From assembly GCF_000714815.1 (NCBI RefSeq), contig NZ_JMIH01000016.1:457586-521585 (forward strand): a DNA stretch of 64,000 nt, read 5' to 3'. Origin of the DNA: Anditalea andensis (GTDB lineage: Bacteria > Bacteroidota > Bacteroidia > Cytophagales > Cyclobacteriaceae). Under the pieces are notes generated by a model. That model worked only from the letters and a program-made list of their open reading frames with translations, searched no databases and was not told the DNA's origin. Both the position numbers and the translations under genes were made by a program. Position 1 is the stretch's first letter. Each line of letters begins with the position of its first letter. Below are positions 27,401 through 36,590 of the stretch, one piece after another.

Positions 27401-28484
27401 ATCCTCACACCACATGTCAGGTACTGCATTTGCTGCATTTGACAAAAACCTCAGCCCTGCAGCCCTTGGCTACACCTTTCCGGCAGAATTTGCACCCCAT
27501 AAAGCCACTTGGCTGAGCTGGCCTCACAAGGAAGCTTCCTGGCCGGGAAAAATTAGCAGCATCTATCCTTCCTACGCAGCATTTATCAAATACATCGCAA
27601 TGGGTGAAGAGGTTCACATTCATGTAGGGGATCAGGTTATGCAGGATTTTGCTACCCAACACCTCAAGCAAGCCCAGGTTAATATGGAAAATGTATACTT
27701 CCATTTTTTCCCTACCAATGATGCTTGGTGCAGGGATCATGGGCCTGCTTTTCTTACCAATCCACATGCAGAGCACCGAAAAGCCCTGGTAAAATGGAAT
27801 TATAATGCCTGGGGAGGCAAATACCCCCCTTATGACCTGGATAATCTCATCCCCCTGAAAATCGCTGAATACAGGCAAATCCCCTATTTCAAACCTGACA
27901 TCATCATGGAAGGTGGTTCCATAGAAGTCAATGGAAAGGGAACTTTGCTTACTACTGAAGCCTGTTTGCTGAACCCCAACCGAAATCCCCACCTATCTAA
28001 AACTGATATAGAAACCTACTTACAGGAATACTATGGTGTGTCGAATGTACTTTGGTTAAAAGATGGAATAATCGGCGATGATACCGATGGGCATGTAGAT
28101 GATCTAACCCGGTTTGTAAATGAAGATACTGTGGTGACCATGATAACGGAAGATAAGGCAGACGAAAACTACAAGCCACTAAAGGACAACCTAAAACTGC
28201 TTCAAAAAATGCGGCTTGAAAACGGAAAACAGCTCAATATCATCGAGCTGCCCATGCCGGGAGAGATTATATATGAAGACATGAGACTTCCCGCCTCATA
28301 TGCAAATTTTTATATTTCAAACCATGCCGTCATTGTCCCTACTTTCCATGATCCAAAAGATGAAAAAGCGATAGACATTTTAACTGATTGCTTTAAAGAC
28401 AGAGAAGTCGTGGGCGTGGATTCCTTAGATCTAATCTGGGGACTGGGCAGTTTTCACTGCCTTAGCCAGCAAGAACCGCTTTAG
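27390..28484 (+). CDS. aguA: Agmatine deiminase AguA
   Basis: Hydrolyses agmatine to N-carbamoylputrescine and ammonia. It is a 364-residue member of the guanidino-modifying (pentein) superfamily. Visible active-site segments are WCRDHGPAF, EGGSIEVNG, GDDTDGHVDDLTRF and the C-terminal GLGSFHCLSQQEP with C357, the nucleophile position found in characterised agmatine deiminases. The ATG at 27390 overlaps aguB by 11 bases; a second ATG at 27414 would give eight residues less and lose the overlap. Both starts leave the fold intact. Confidence 0.95.
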   Translation: MKTESSHHMSGTAFAAFDKNLSPAALGYTFPAEFAPHKATWLSWPHKEASWPGKISSIYPSYAAFIKYIAMGEEVHIHVGDQVMQDFATQHLKQAQVNMENVYFHFFPTNDAWCRDHGPAFLTNPHAEHRKALVKWNYNAWGGKYPPYDLDNLIPLKIAEYRQIPYFKPDIIMEGGSIEVNGKGTLLTTEACLLNPNRNPHLSKTDIETYLQEYYGVSNVLWLKDGIIGDDTDGHVDDLTRFVNEDTVVTMITEDKADENYKPLKDNLKLLQKMRLENGKQLNIIELPMPGEIIYEDMRLPASYANFYISNHAVIVPTFHDPKDEKAIDILTDCFKDREVVGVDSLDLIWGLGSFHCLSQQEPL

Positions 28485-28853
28485 ACTTGCCCCTATGCAG
28501 ATAGATTAAATATAAAGTTTCCAGAATTGGGTTAACGGATTTTATAAAAAGCAGATTAAATTCATCAACGTTATATCCATAGTAAAATGATCATTTAACC
28601 CACACAAATTGACCATGGGCAGAGCTGACCTACCAAAAAAAACGCTGCCTTTCGGATAATACAGGAAATCTCTATTACATAATGTCTTACTGCGCCACAT
28701 GGCAAAAGCTTCGTCACAGTAGTTTGGTCCTAATGTACGATACATGGTGATCACTGGAATTGGCTATCTTTTGGATATTCACTCTATGACTTCAAAGAGC
28801 CCCTTCTATTACTTTTGATTAAGGGCAGTAATCAATAAAATAGGTAAACCAAC
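28485..28853. other. Intergenic region, no supported gene
   Basis: These 369 bases lie between aguA and the convergent YfiT-like gene. A 70-codon leftward open frame (28542-28754) matches nothing I know and has no family-like pattern. No terminator with a T-run is evident. Confidence 0.35.
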
Positions 28854-29393
28854 CTATTTCCAATCATTACTTTTCTTGGTTGCTGTAATGTGGGCAAGGT
28901 GGTGATTGCAATGCCAGGCATACATACCCGTACACTCCAGGATGCTAATCACCTTTCCATGTTCGGGATGGATATACGTCCTTTTATATTGTTCTTCAGA
29001 CAAATTATTCAATAGCAGCGTCCATTTGGCATGAATGCCTTCCAGCAGTAGCAAAGATGAATGGATGGGCATTTGTCGGGTATCAATAAGCTCAGCCCAG
29101 CGGTCCTCAAAATATGGTTTGATCAAAGGGGCCTCTTCTGTCAATGCCAGTTTTAGACGCATTAAACTATTCATGTGACTATCAGCACAGTGATGTACTA
29201 CCTGTCTGATTGACCATCCATCAGGTCTATAAAGTACGTCCAATTGATCCTCCGTTAAGTCAGTGACTTCTTTAGAAAGTCTGTCTGGAAATGAAGCAAT
29301 ATCTGAAATCCATTCATTCATAACTTCTTGAGTGATGGTGGATGGATATTTGAACACCCCTATCGGAAACTTTAATATGTCTATATCTACCAT
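28854..29393 (-). CDS. YfiT/DinB-superfamily putative metal-dependent hydrolase or thiol transferase
   Basis: A 179-residue cytoplasmic four-helix-bundle protein. YRPDGWSIRQVVHHCADSHMNSLMRLKLALTE, DRWAELIDTRQMP and WHCNHHLAHI are the hallmark segments of the YfiT branch. The His of VVHHCADSH and the two His of HHLAH are the likely metal ligands. Relatives in Bacillus act as bacillithiol transferases; whether this organism makes such a thiol cannot be seen here. The gene is alone and convergent with aguA. The length is normal for the family. Confidence 0.88.
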   Translation of the reverse strand: MVDIDILKFPIGVFKYPSTITQEVMNEWISDIASFPDRLSKEVTDLTEDQLDVLYRPDGWSIRQVVHHCADSHMNSLMRLKLALTEEAPLIKPYFEDRWAELIDTRQMPIHSSLLLLEGIHAKWTLLLNNLSEEQYKRTYIHPEHGKVISILECTGMYAWHCNHHLAHITATKKSNDWK

Positions 29394-30325
29394 TTTCTAT
29401 ACTATTGGCTTAATTTGTTGGAATGTACAATTATCATTAAATGGTTTCATAGCGCCCCATCAAGTACAGCCTTTAGTAAATGTGGGGAAGCCACTTTCCA
29501 TTATACCTTTTTAGGCGGCTGCCCGATGATAAAAGCATACCGGAAAGAGCCATGCGGTCCATATTGCAAAACTGACAATTCCGAATAGATAAAAAAATAA
29601 TTGCAGAAAAAAATGTACCATAAATGTTGAATCATATACAGGAATGAGACCTCATGAACGGAGCAAAACATTCACTGCCATCCTGGTCCTGATGTAGATT
29701 TAGACCTGCTCCGCTGGCATTTCATTAAAGCACTCTTGCCCGAGAAGTTCCGGTGTGCCACCGACTACAAAGAGCATAAAGGGCCACTATGAATGATGTA
29801 TATTTCACATAGCACAGGTCAATAATCGTAGGAAAAAATGACCTAATTATCACTTTTGCCTCTATCCGGAATAGGATATGGTCTATTGGCATATTCATCA
29901 GTGGGCCTTGAACTGTAGAAAAATGATATAAAATAAAGTTGACGGGTTAAAAGTTAGGGGCGATTGCGTAACCGGTCCTGAGTGGTTTTCGCTGTGCTCC
30001 TCCTTCCGGGGAATGGGCATCCTGAGGGCAGTCCCACCCTATGGAAAGTATTGCATCCACATATGCCTATGCATCCTAATAATAAACTTACTACAAAAAT
30101 GATATATAAACCAATTGTGTTCGCACACATAATTTAAAATTGATTGTAGGTTATATATTTTATTATTACCTTAAGCTTCACATTAAATAAAAAATGGTAT
30201 AAAAAATCCCACTTATGGGTTCTATTTTCTTTAAAAAAAATCAGATATACCGACCTTAAGATGACAGGCACAAGGCAATAAGTAAATGCCACGTTGGATA
30301 TTCATACCTATAATTATATGACATT
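29394..30325. other. Long intergenic stretch, possible decayed DNA, ending in an operator and promoter zone
   Basis: This is the longest gene-free stretch in the window (932 bases). Short open frames are present (for example at about 29650-29793, ending in a WHFIKALLPEKF-like segment) but none has a start and a recognisable family, so the DNA may be gene remnants. Base composition shifts from mixed (29640-30060) to very AT-rich (30060-30325). The last part contains the TGTGTTCGCACACA palindrome described separately. Confidence 0.4.
30116..30129. promoter_or_regulatory. Putative LacI-type operator upstream of the CBM9 gene
   Basis: TGTGTTCGCACACA has five-base arms TGTGT/ACACA around a central CG, with one asymmetric pair. 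A central CG in a 14-base dyad is typical of LacI-family operators. It lies 196 bases before the start codon of the CBM9 gene and matches the sites before susC and GH20 in the same locus. Confidence 0.6.
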
Positions 30326-31555
30326 TTGAAGCTATTTAAACACCTATTACCCCCATTGACATCCCACATACAAACGTTAAAGTTAAGTAATTTTTGCCTG
30401 GTCATTATTTGCGGGATATTTATGTTCCTACTAGGTGCTTTGCCCTGTAAAGCACAATCTGCCTTTTCTGCATACGAACAGCTGTTTACACCCCCTAGGC
30501 AATACCTCACCTTTTATACCAATGAAGCACCGGAGATTGATGGCAATATTGAAGCATCAGTTTGGCAGCAGGCTGCTTGGAGTGAAGTTTTTACAGATAT
30601 AGAAGGGGATTTAAAAGCAGCACCCACCTACTCGACCAGGATGAAGATATTATGGGATGACCACTACCTCTATATTGCAGCCGAACTGGAAGAGCCCCAT
30701 GTTTGGGCAAGATTGACCGAACATGATGACGTCATTTATCACGACAATGATTTTGAAGTCTTTATTGACCCTGAAAACACCACCCATCAATATTATGAAA
30801 TCGAAGTAAACGCACTCAATACCCTATTTGATCTTTTTCTGCCCAAACCTTACCGTAATAATGGAAGGGCCATGATCCACTGGAACCTGCATGATTTCCG
30901 CTCCGCCATACAAGTTCAGGGAACCCTTAACGACCCGGGGGATAAAGATAAAGGCTGGACCATTGAAATGGCCATTCCTTTCCGATCGATCAGCATGGGC
31001 AATGAACCAAAAATCCCTGAAGAGGGCAGCCTCTGGCGCATTAATTTTTCCCGTGTACAATGGGAAATGGATATAAAGAAAGGAAAATATGTGAAAAGTA
31101 AGGATGAAAAAGGAAAACCATTGCCGGAAAAAAACTGGGTCTGGTCACCGCAGGGTCTGGTAAACATGCATTATCCGGAACGCTGGGGCTACCTGCATTT
31201 CACCCGACAGACTTCTTTGCAGGGTAGCCCAGTACCTGAACTGCCCTATGCAGAAAAGCAGAAACGCTACCTATGGCTGATTTACTATAAACAGCAAGCT
31301 TATCATAGGACTCACGATCGCTATGCAGTCTCTTTTGATCAACTTGGCATAAATGAATGGAATAATATAAGGTCTCAACATAAAGTAGTATCAAAAGGAT
31401 ATCCATGCGCAGAAGCCAGTTTTCTATTGGAAAACCAGACTAACAAAATTACTATGGAGGCAGGCACCTACCAATTCAAAGCTATCATTCAGGGGGATGA
31501 CCAATTAAACTGGAGCATCAACCAAGAAGGATTGATAGAATTGACCGGTAAATAA
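30326..31555 (+). CDS. Exported CBM9-like carbohydrate-binding protein
   Basis: A 409-residue protein with a CBM9-like beta-sandwich at about residues 65-300: APEIDGNIEASVWQQAAW, MKILWDDHYLYIAAELEEPHVWA, NDFEVFIDPENTTHQYYEIEVNAL and GWTIEMAIPF are the usual blocks. The frame has no ATG before the hydrophobic segment; TTG at 30326 gives KLFKHLLPPLTSHIQ followed by a signal peptide (NFCLVIICGIFMFLLGALPCKAQ). An ATG inside the hydrophobic stretch (30422) would leave too short a signal, so TTG is the likely start. It may bind or process released sugars; Bacteroidota relatives next to GHL10 proteins are functionally uncharacterised. It is the first gene of a two-gene unit. Confidence 0.75.
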   Translation: MKLFKHLLPPLTSHIQTLKLSNFCLVIICGIFMFLLGALPCKAQSAFSAYEQLFTPPRQYLTFYTNEAPEIDGNIEASVWQQAAWSEVFTDIEGDLKAAPTYSTRMKILWDDHYLYIAAELEEPHVWARLTEHDDVIYHDNDFEVFIDPENTTHQYYEIEVNALNTLFDLFLPKPYRNNGRAMIHWNLHDFRSAIQVQGTLNDPGDKDKGWTIEMAIPFRSISMGNEPKIPEEGSLWRINFSRVQWEMDIKKGKYVKSKDEKGKPLPEKNWVWSPQGLVNMHYPERWGYLHFTRQTSLQGSPVPELPYAEKQKRYLWLIYYKQQAYHRTHDRYAVSFDQLGINEWNNIRSQHKVVSKGYPCAEASFLLENQTNKITMEAGTYQFKAIIQGDDQLNWSINQEGLIELTGK

Positions 31556-31653
31556 ACAGATCATACCTGACACAGCAGTATAGGCTACGGAGTTTTTTAC
31601 CTTACTGGATTCATTATATATAAACTCTCTGGTTAATAAAAACACTGAAAAAA

Positions 31654-32742
31654 ATGAAAACAAGAAGAACTTTTATCAAAGCCGGATTTTTGGCAGGTTT
31701 ATCCATAAACCTGCCCTGGAAGGCAATAGCAACATCAGCCATACCTTTAACCGACAAGAACAATAAGGAATGGAAACATTGGGTCTGGACCCATCCTAAT
31801 GACAAAGATACGGTGGAAGCGCTACAAAAACGTTATGAACGCTATTATCAGGCCGGCATACGTGGAATATTCTTTGAAGCTGACAGTGAAAAACATTTCA
31901 GGCAAGCCAAAGCAGCCAGATTGGAGGCTCATCGCTGGATGTGGACCTTAAACCAGGGCGACAAATCACTGCTCGAGTCGCATCCAGAGTGGTACGCAAA
32001 AAACCGGAAGGGCGAATCCTGCGCTGACCAACCGCCATATGTGGACTATTACCGGTGGCTGTGCCCCTCCAGGCCTGAAGTGATCAACTATCTCGAACAG
32101 GCAGTAACCGACATTTTGGCTAAGGATTACGTAGATGGGATTCATTTGGATTATATCCGTTTTAGCGATGTGATCCTTCCTGTCAACCTCTGGGATAAAT
32201 ATAGCATTGAGCAAACCAGTGAACTTCCTGAATATGATTACTGCTACTGTGAGGTATGTCAGGCCGGCTACAAAGCCTGGCGTGATACTGATATATTATC
32301 CATACCTTATCCGCAGGAAAGCTTATCGTGGAGACTATATCGCTATCGGGCTATTAACCATGTGGTAAACAGTCTGGCTAAAGTGGCCAAAAGCAAACAT
32401 AAACCGATCACAGCGGCTGTCTTCCCTACTCCGGAAGTAGCCAAACGGATAGTCAGACAGGACTGGAAAAACTGGGATTTAAACGGCGTGGCACCTATGA
32501 TCTACCACGGTTTCTATAAGGAAGAGGTATCTTGGATAGGCGATGCTGTAGCAGAAGGCGTGCAGGGACTCAATGGACGTTTCCCTTTATATGCAGGGCT
32601 ATATTTACCTGATTTCAAGCATAGTAAGGAACTCCATTTGGGTATTACCTATGCTTTGCAAAACGGAGCAGCAGGTGTCTCTTTATTTGGGGATATTAAT
32701 GAAGAAGTGTTACAAATACTTGAAAATGCGGCTACACATTGA
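31654..32742 (+). CDS. GHL10-like putative glycoside hydrolase with Tat signal
   Basis: A 362-residue exported protein. KTRRTFIKAGFLAGLSIN is a Tat signal. The mature part is a TIM-barrel of the glycosyl-hydrolase-like GHL10/DUF4015 type: GIRGIFFEAD, HRWMWTLNQGD, YYRWLCPSRPEVINYL, DYVDGIHLDYIRFSD and WDLNGVAPMIYHGFY. The Asp of GIHLDYIRF is the usual catalytic candidate. The insert YCYCEVCQAGYKAW carries three closely spaced cysteines. It follows the CBM9 gene by about 100 bases and is closed by a hairpin, so the two form a unit ahead of susC. No substrate has been fixed for this family to my knowledge. Confidence 0.7.
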   Translation: MKTRRTFIKAGFLAGLSINLPWKAIATSAIPLTDKNNKEWKHWVWTHPNDKDTVEALQKRYERYYQAGIRGIFFEADSEKHFRQAKAARLEAHRWMWTLNQGDKSLLESHPEWYAKNRKGESCADQPPYVDYYRWLCPSRPEVINYLEQAVTDILAKDYVDGIHLDYIRFSDVILPVNLWDKYSIEQTSELPEYDYCYCEVCQAGYKAWRDTDILSIPYPQESLSWRLYRYRAINHVVNSLAKVAKSKHKPITAAVFPTPEVAKRIVRQDWKNWDLNGVAPMIYHGFYKEEVSWIGDAVAEGVQGLNGRFPLYAGLYLPDFKHSKELHLGITYALQNGAAGVSLFGDINEEVLQILENAATH

Positions 32743-32745
32743 TCT

Positions 32746-32771
32746 ATCTGGACCCTCCCCGGCCAGATTTT
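32746..32771 (+). terminator. Hairpin terminator after the GHL10-like gene
   Basis: ATCTGG-A-CC pairs with GG-CCAGAT around CTCCCC, with one bulged A, and runs into TTTT. It begins four bases after the stop codon, separating the CBM9/GHL10 unit from susC. Confidence 0.55.
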
Positions 32772-33040
32772 GAAGTGTTAACCCTATTTTTTAGACTGTA
32801 TTTTTTTTTTGCAATAACATTTTTGGATTTTTTACTTTCCGCATAATTAGTTTAGCGGAGGGCCACATTCATTACTGTTTTATTTACCGTCAGTCTACCC
32901 ACCTATCCATACCAACCCGATACAAATGGCATTAAGCACTACTATATACATCACTCGGATTATTTTAAGTGAAAATAAATATTTAAATATTTTGGTGAAT
33001 AAATGGGTTCAACAATCGATTCCAGCATTAAAAAGCTAAT

Positions 33041-33054
33041 TGTGTGCGTAAACA
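33041..33054. promoter_or_regulatory. Distal LacI-type operator half-match before susC
   Basis: TGTGTGCGTAAACA matches the left arm of the proximal operator and has a degenerate right arm. It starts exactly 21 bases before the next site, and both are followed by the same TTTATTT, so the block looks like a tandem duplication on one face of the helix. Confidence 0.5.
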
Positions 33055-33061
33055 TTTATTT

Positions 33062-33075
33062 TGTGTGCGCACACA
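33062..33075. promoter_or_regulatory. Proximal LacI-type operator before susC
   Basis: TGTGTGCGCACACA is a perfect 14-base palindrome with a central CG. It ends 16 bases before the candidate -33 element of susC and 97 bases before its ATG. It is the best copy of the motif in this locus. Confidence 0.65.
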
Positions 33076-33091
33076 TTTATTTATTTTATTT

Positions 33092-33121
33092 TTTGTTATT
33101 TAATTGAAAGTATTACATTTA
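33092..33121 (+). promoter_or_regulatory. Candidate promoter of the susC-susD unit
   Basis: TTTG (33092-33095) is followed after 18 bases by TACATTTA (33114-33121), close to the Bacteroidota consensus TTTG/TAnnTTTG except for the last base. Transcription would start near 33128 and leave a leader of about 45 bases. Confidence 0.4.
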
Positions 33122-33171
33122 GTCTAAGAAAGTCAATTGTTCATTCATTAAATATCTATACCAATTCACCT

Positions 33172-36100
33172 ATGAAAAAAATTCTACTCAATCTTTTTAT
33201 GTGTTTTATGCTTGCAAATGCGGCGGCATATGCACAGACCATAAGCGGAAGGGTCATTTCTTCCGAAGATGACAATGTCATCCCCGGTGTATCTGTTTTA
33301 CTGAAAGGGACCAGCCGAGGGACCGTTACTGATATTGATGGAAGATTCACGCTGGATGTCAGTAATATTGAGAATCCTGTATTGACTTTTTCCTTTGTGG
33401 GATTTCTAACCCAAGAAATTAACTTACAAAACAGGTCAACTTTAGAAGTAATCCTAGAGCCTGATTTGATGCGACTGGAAGAAGTGGCAGTCACTGCGAT
33501 GGGAATCGAGCGGGAACAGCGTAAAATCGGATATGCTGTTTCTACTGTAAGGTCGGAAGACATATTACAGGCCTCCCCTACCAATGTGGCTTCAGCTTTA
33601 TATGGCAAGGTGCCTGGTGTTTCCATCAGCACCAATGCCGGTGGTGCTACCAGTGCAGTAGCCATTGATATCAGGGGTGGTATGAATTCCTTGGGATTCC
33701 AGCGACAGCCACTGTTGGTAGTGGATGGGGTGATCTCCAGAAATGGGGAAGCAAATAATGATGGATTTTGGGGTGACCAGCGGATTAGAGGAAATGGTAT
33801 ATTAGATATCAATCCAGAAAATATCGAGAGCCTTACTGTCTTAAAAGGAGCTGCGGCCTCTGCATTATATGGTTCAGATGCAGCCAGCGGCGTCATCATC
33901 GTCACTACTAAAAAAGGCAGGGTCCAAGATGGCATAGGGGTCGATTTCAGTGCCACGTTCGGTACTGAAAATGTAGGCACCCTACCCAAGATCCAGAATA
34001 CTTTTGGACCTGGTTATGCTAGATCTATCAATCAATCCAATTTTGGGGCTAATAATGAAGGCTTTTTAATGCGGGAAGTAAGGGATGGACGCCTTTGGAT
34101 GGGCAATCCCAATACTCCCGGTACCATCAATATCCCTGCTCCTGCAGGATATAGTGATGGGGATTTTATCGCCCAGCCTTTATTGAATGCCTGGGGACAG
34201 TTCGGGCCGAGGTTTGATGGCCGGGATGCCATTTATTGGGATGGGGTAGTCCGTCCTTATGTAGGTCATGAAGACAACATGCGCAATTTTTACCGCACAG
34301 GATATAATGAAATCTACAATGTGGCCATTTCCAATACCACAGAAAAAGGCAGCCATAGATTCTCCTATACCCGAAATAACTATAGGGGGATCATGGAAGG
34401 AGGCCCTCAGAACAAAAATACCTTCAGCCTTAATTCAAATTATCTGATGACTTCTAAATTGGATATTAATTTAGTAGCCAATTATATGAACGAGCATGTC
34501 AACAACCGCCCGTTTATGATTGACAGGCTGACCAATAATTACACCGGTTTTTTGGGAGCAGGTAACAATATAGAGTGGTTTAGACAAAATTATAGGACCA
34601 GCAGAGGTTTCAGATATGTGACTGCAGCTAACCGGGAGCAGGATCCAAATGAGGCATTTCTATACAATACTGCAGGAACTGATTATATGAATTACTTCTG
34701 GGACCAGCGTGAAAGACAATATGATGAATATACCAACAGGCTGATGGGAGCTGCCACCTTAAATTATTCTATTCTGGATAATTTTACGATAAGAGCCCGC
34801 CTTGGTACTGATTACACCGGTTATACTTCAGAGAATAAAGAACCAAACACTATTCCTTTGGCCATCGGTACTTCAGGATATTACAGCACTGCCTCCAATA
34901 AAATGAACATCATATATGGTGACGTACTGGCCACCTATAATATGGACCTTGCCAGTAATCTTGGTATGACGGTACAGTTGGGTTATCAGGCCAGGGAAGA
35001 ACGCTATATGAATACCTCCCAGGAAACCCAGGGGGGCTTATCGCAGGTAAACTGGTTCAGTATGAGTGCTTCCAACCAAAATCCAAGGGGGTATTCCAGG
35101 CGCGAAACTTTAGTAAAAGACGGGCTATTCGGAATTATAGGCTTTGATTTCAATGATTACCTGTTTATTGAAGCTTCCCTTCGTCAGGAAAGAACCTCTA
35201 CCCTATTCCCAGGCAACAATGTATTTTACTTCCCGTCCGTGAGTGCCGCTTTTGAACTTAGCAGTGCCATTAGCCTTCCCTCCTTTATTGATTTCAGTAA
35301 AATCAGAAGCTCTTTTGGGGTAGTGGGCAATCCTCCTAATTTCTACACCGCCAACGTGGTATATAACGCACATCCTATCAGTGGTGTACCCTCATTGGTA
35401 CCGCCCAGCAACTATGGAAACAATGAACTGAGAAATGAAATCAAACGTGAATATGAAATTGGCTGGGAAACATCTTTTTTAAGAAACCGGTTGGGATTTA
35501 ACATATCCTATTACAATAACAAAATCAATGACATGATCAACCAGCTGGATGTAACCTCCACTACCGGTGCCAGTTCCATTATCCAAAACGTAGGGAGCAT
35601 GAGTAACTATGGCGTAGAGGTAGGCATCAATTTCACCCCCATCGTAAGAGGTGATTTTAACTGGCAAACCGTCATAAATTCATCCTTTAACCGCAATAGG
35701 CTCTTAAGCTTGATGCCGGGCACAGATTTCCTACAGCACAGTAATATAGACAATGGATCCCTCTATATCCGCTCCCAGGTAGGCCGTCCAGCAGGAGATA
35801 TTTTAGGCTATACGCTTACAAGACATGAAAATGGGGAACTGCTGGTAAATGATAACGGATTTTATGTACCGGACTATGACAATTTAGTTTTACTGGGCAA
35901 TGTGCAGGCGAAATCAGTAGGTGGATTGATCAATAATTTCACTTATAAAAATTTGTTCCTCAATACCGTGATCGATTATAGCTGGGGAGGCCAAGTGGTT
36001 TCACCTTCCATCCAATATGGCAGAAGTGCTGGTGTGTTTGAAGAAACCCTCTTTGGCAGAGATGCAGAAACTGGAGGCCTTCCATATTATGTAAATGAAC

Positions 36101-36555
36101 AGGGCAACTTTGTAGGTGCGGGTAATCTGACACAAGGACCTAGTGGTCAGCCTATCTTTAATGATGGAATGCTCCTAGACGGAGTTACAGCAGGTGGTGA
36201 ACCGAATGCTACCATCATTGAATCCGGAGAGTACTACCGCCAGAGCTATTACTGGGGATCCTACCCTGGTTCTGGACGAACCGGTACTTATGAAACCGCA
36301 GTGTTTGACAATAATTATATAAGAATGCGTGAGATTTCTATCGGTTACCAACTACCAAAATCATTTGCCGGGAAACTTAGGGCTCAAAACCTGACCCTGT
36401 CCGCCTACGGCCGTAACCTGTTCTTCATATATAAAAGCATCCCTCATTATGATGCTGAAGCTACAGTCGGTACCGACTGGATCACCAGGGCCAATATCGG
36501 TAATGCAGGTGCTGTGCCCCGCTCCATAGGTTTAACTTTACGCGGTGCTTTTTAA
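33172..36555 (+). CDS. SusC/RagA-type TonB-dependent outer-membrane transporter, locus 3
   Basis: Imports oligosaccharides across the outer membrane together with its SusD lid. I start it at ATG 33172 (1127 residues) because MKKILLNLFMCFMLANAAAYAQ is a clean signal peptide; the frame is open back to 33061 without meaning and that stretch contains the operator. The mature protein begins with a carboxypeptidase-regulatory-like domain (TISGRVISSEDDNVIPGVSVLLKGTSRGTVTDIDG). A plug follows (GIEREQRKIGYAVSTV, LYGKVPGVSI, LLVVDGVI, LKGAAASALYGSDAASGVIIVTTKKG), then a long barrel ending in a terminal Phe. Unlike peptide-type systems it is followed by glycan enzymes, so glycan uptake is likely. susD follows after 35 bases. 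Confidence 0.95.
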   Translation: MKKILLNLFMCFMLANAAAYAQTISGRVISSEDDNVIPGVSVLLKGTSRGTVTDIDGRFTLDVSNIENPVLTFSFVGFLTQEINLQNRSTLEVILEPDLMRLEEVAVTAMGIEREQRKIGYAVSTVRSEDILQASPTNVASALYGKVPGVSISTNAGGATSAVAIDIRGGMNSLGFQRQPLLVVDGVISRNGEANNDGFWGDQRIRGNGILDINPENIESLTVLKGAAASALYGSDAASGVIIVTTKKGRVQDGIGVDFSATFGTENVGTLPKIQNTFGPGYARSINQSNFGANNEGFLMREVRDGRLWMGNPNTPGTINIPAPAGYSDGDFIAQPLLNAWGQFGPRFDGRDAIYWDGVVRPYVGHEDNMRNFYRTGYNEIYNVAISNTTEKGSHRFSYTRNNYRGIMEGGPQNKNTFSLNSNYLMTSKLDINLVANYMNEHVNNRPFMIDRLTNNYTGFLGAGNNIEWFRQNYRTSRGFRYVTAANREQDPNEAFLYNTAGTDYMNYFWDQRERQYDEYTNRLMGAATLNYSILDNFTIRARLGTDYTGYTSENKEPNTIPLAIGTSGYYSTASNKMNIIYGDVLATYNMDLASNLGMTVQLGYQAREERYMNTSQETQGGLSQVNWFSMSASNQNPRGYSRRETLVKDGLFGIIGFDFNDYLFIEASLRQERTSTLFPGNNVFYFPSVSAAFELSSAISLPSFIDFSKIRSSFGVVGNPPNFYTANVVYNAHPISGVPSLVPPSNYGNNELRNEIKREYEIGWETSFLRNRLGFNISYYNNKINDMINQLDVTSTTGASSIIQNVGSMSNYGVEVGINFTPIVRGDFNWQTVINSSFNRNRLLSLMPGTDFLQHSNIDNGSLYIRSQVGRPAGDILGYTLTRHENGELLVNDNGFYVPDYDNLVLLGNVQAKSVGGLINNFTYKNLFLNTVIDYSWGGQVVSPSIQYGRSAGVFEETLFGRDAETGGLPYYVNEQGNFVGAGNLTQGPSGQPIFNDGMLLDGVTAGGEPNATIIESGEYYRQSYYWGSYPGSGRTGTYETAVFDNNYIRMREISIGYQLPKSFAGKLRAQNLTLSAYGRNLFFIYKSIPHYDAEATVGTDWITRANIGNAGAVPRSIGLTLRGAF

Positions 36556-36590
36556 CTATTCTGTGACCTTCATCATTAATTAGAAAAATC

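Noticed and set aside
28542..28754. A 70-codon leftward open frame between aguA and the YfiT-like gene
   Set aside because: There is no family resemblance. On the other strand MGRADLPKKT resembles the start of a DUF2256 protein, but the cysteines are missing and a stop follows at once.
29650..29793. A short frame ending in LLRWHFIKALLPEKFRCATD
   Set aside because: It slightly recalls HNH endonuclease fragments but is only 44 codons long, lacks catalytic residues and has no start; kept only as a hint of decay.
33061..33171. Extended N-terminus of the locus 3 SusC protein
   Set aside because: The extra 37 residues precede a complete signal peptide and overlap the operator and promoter.
33156..33989. 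A 277-codon open frame antisense to susC
   Set aside because: It is opposite a clearly conserved SusC plug region, has no family pattern, and its codons follow those of the sense gene.
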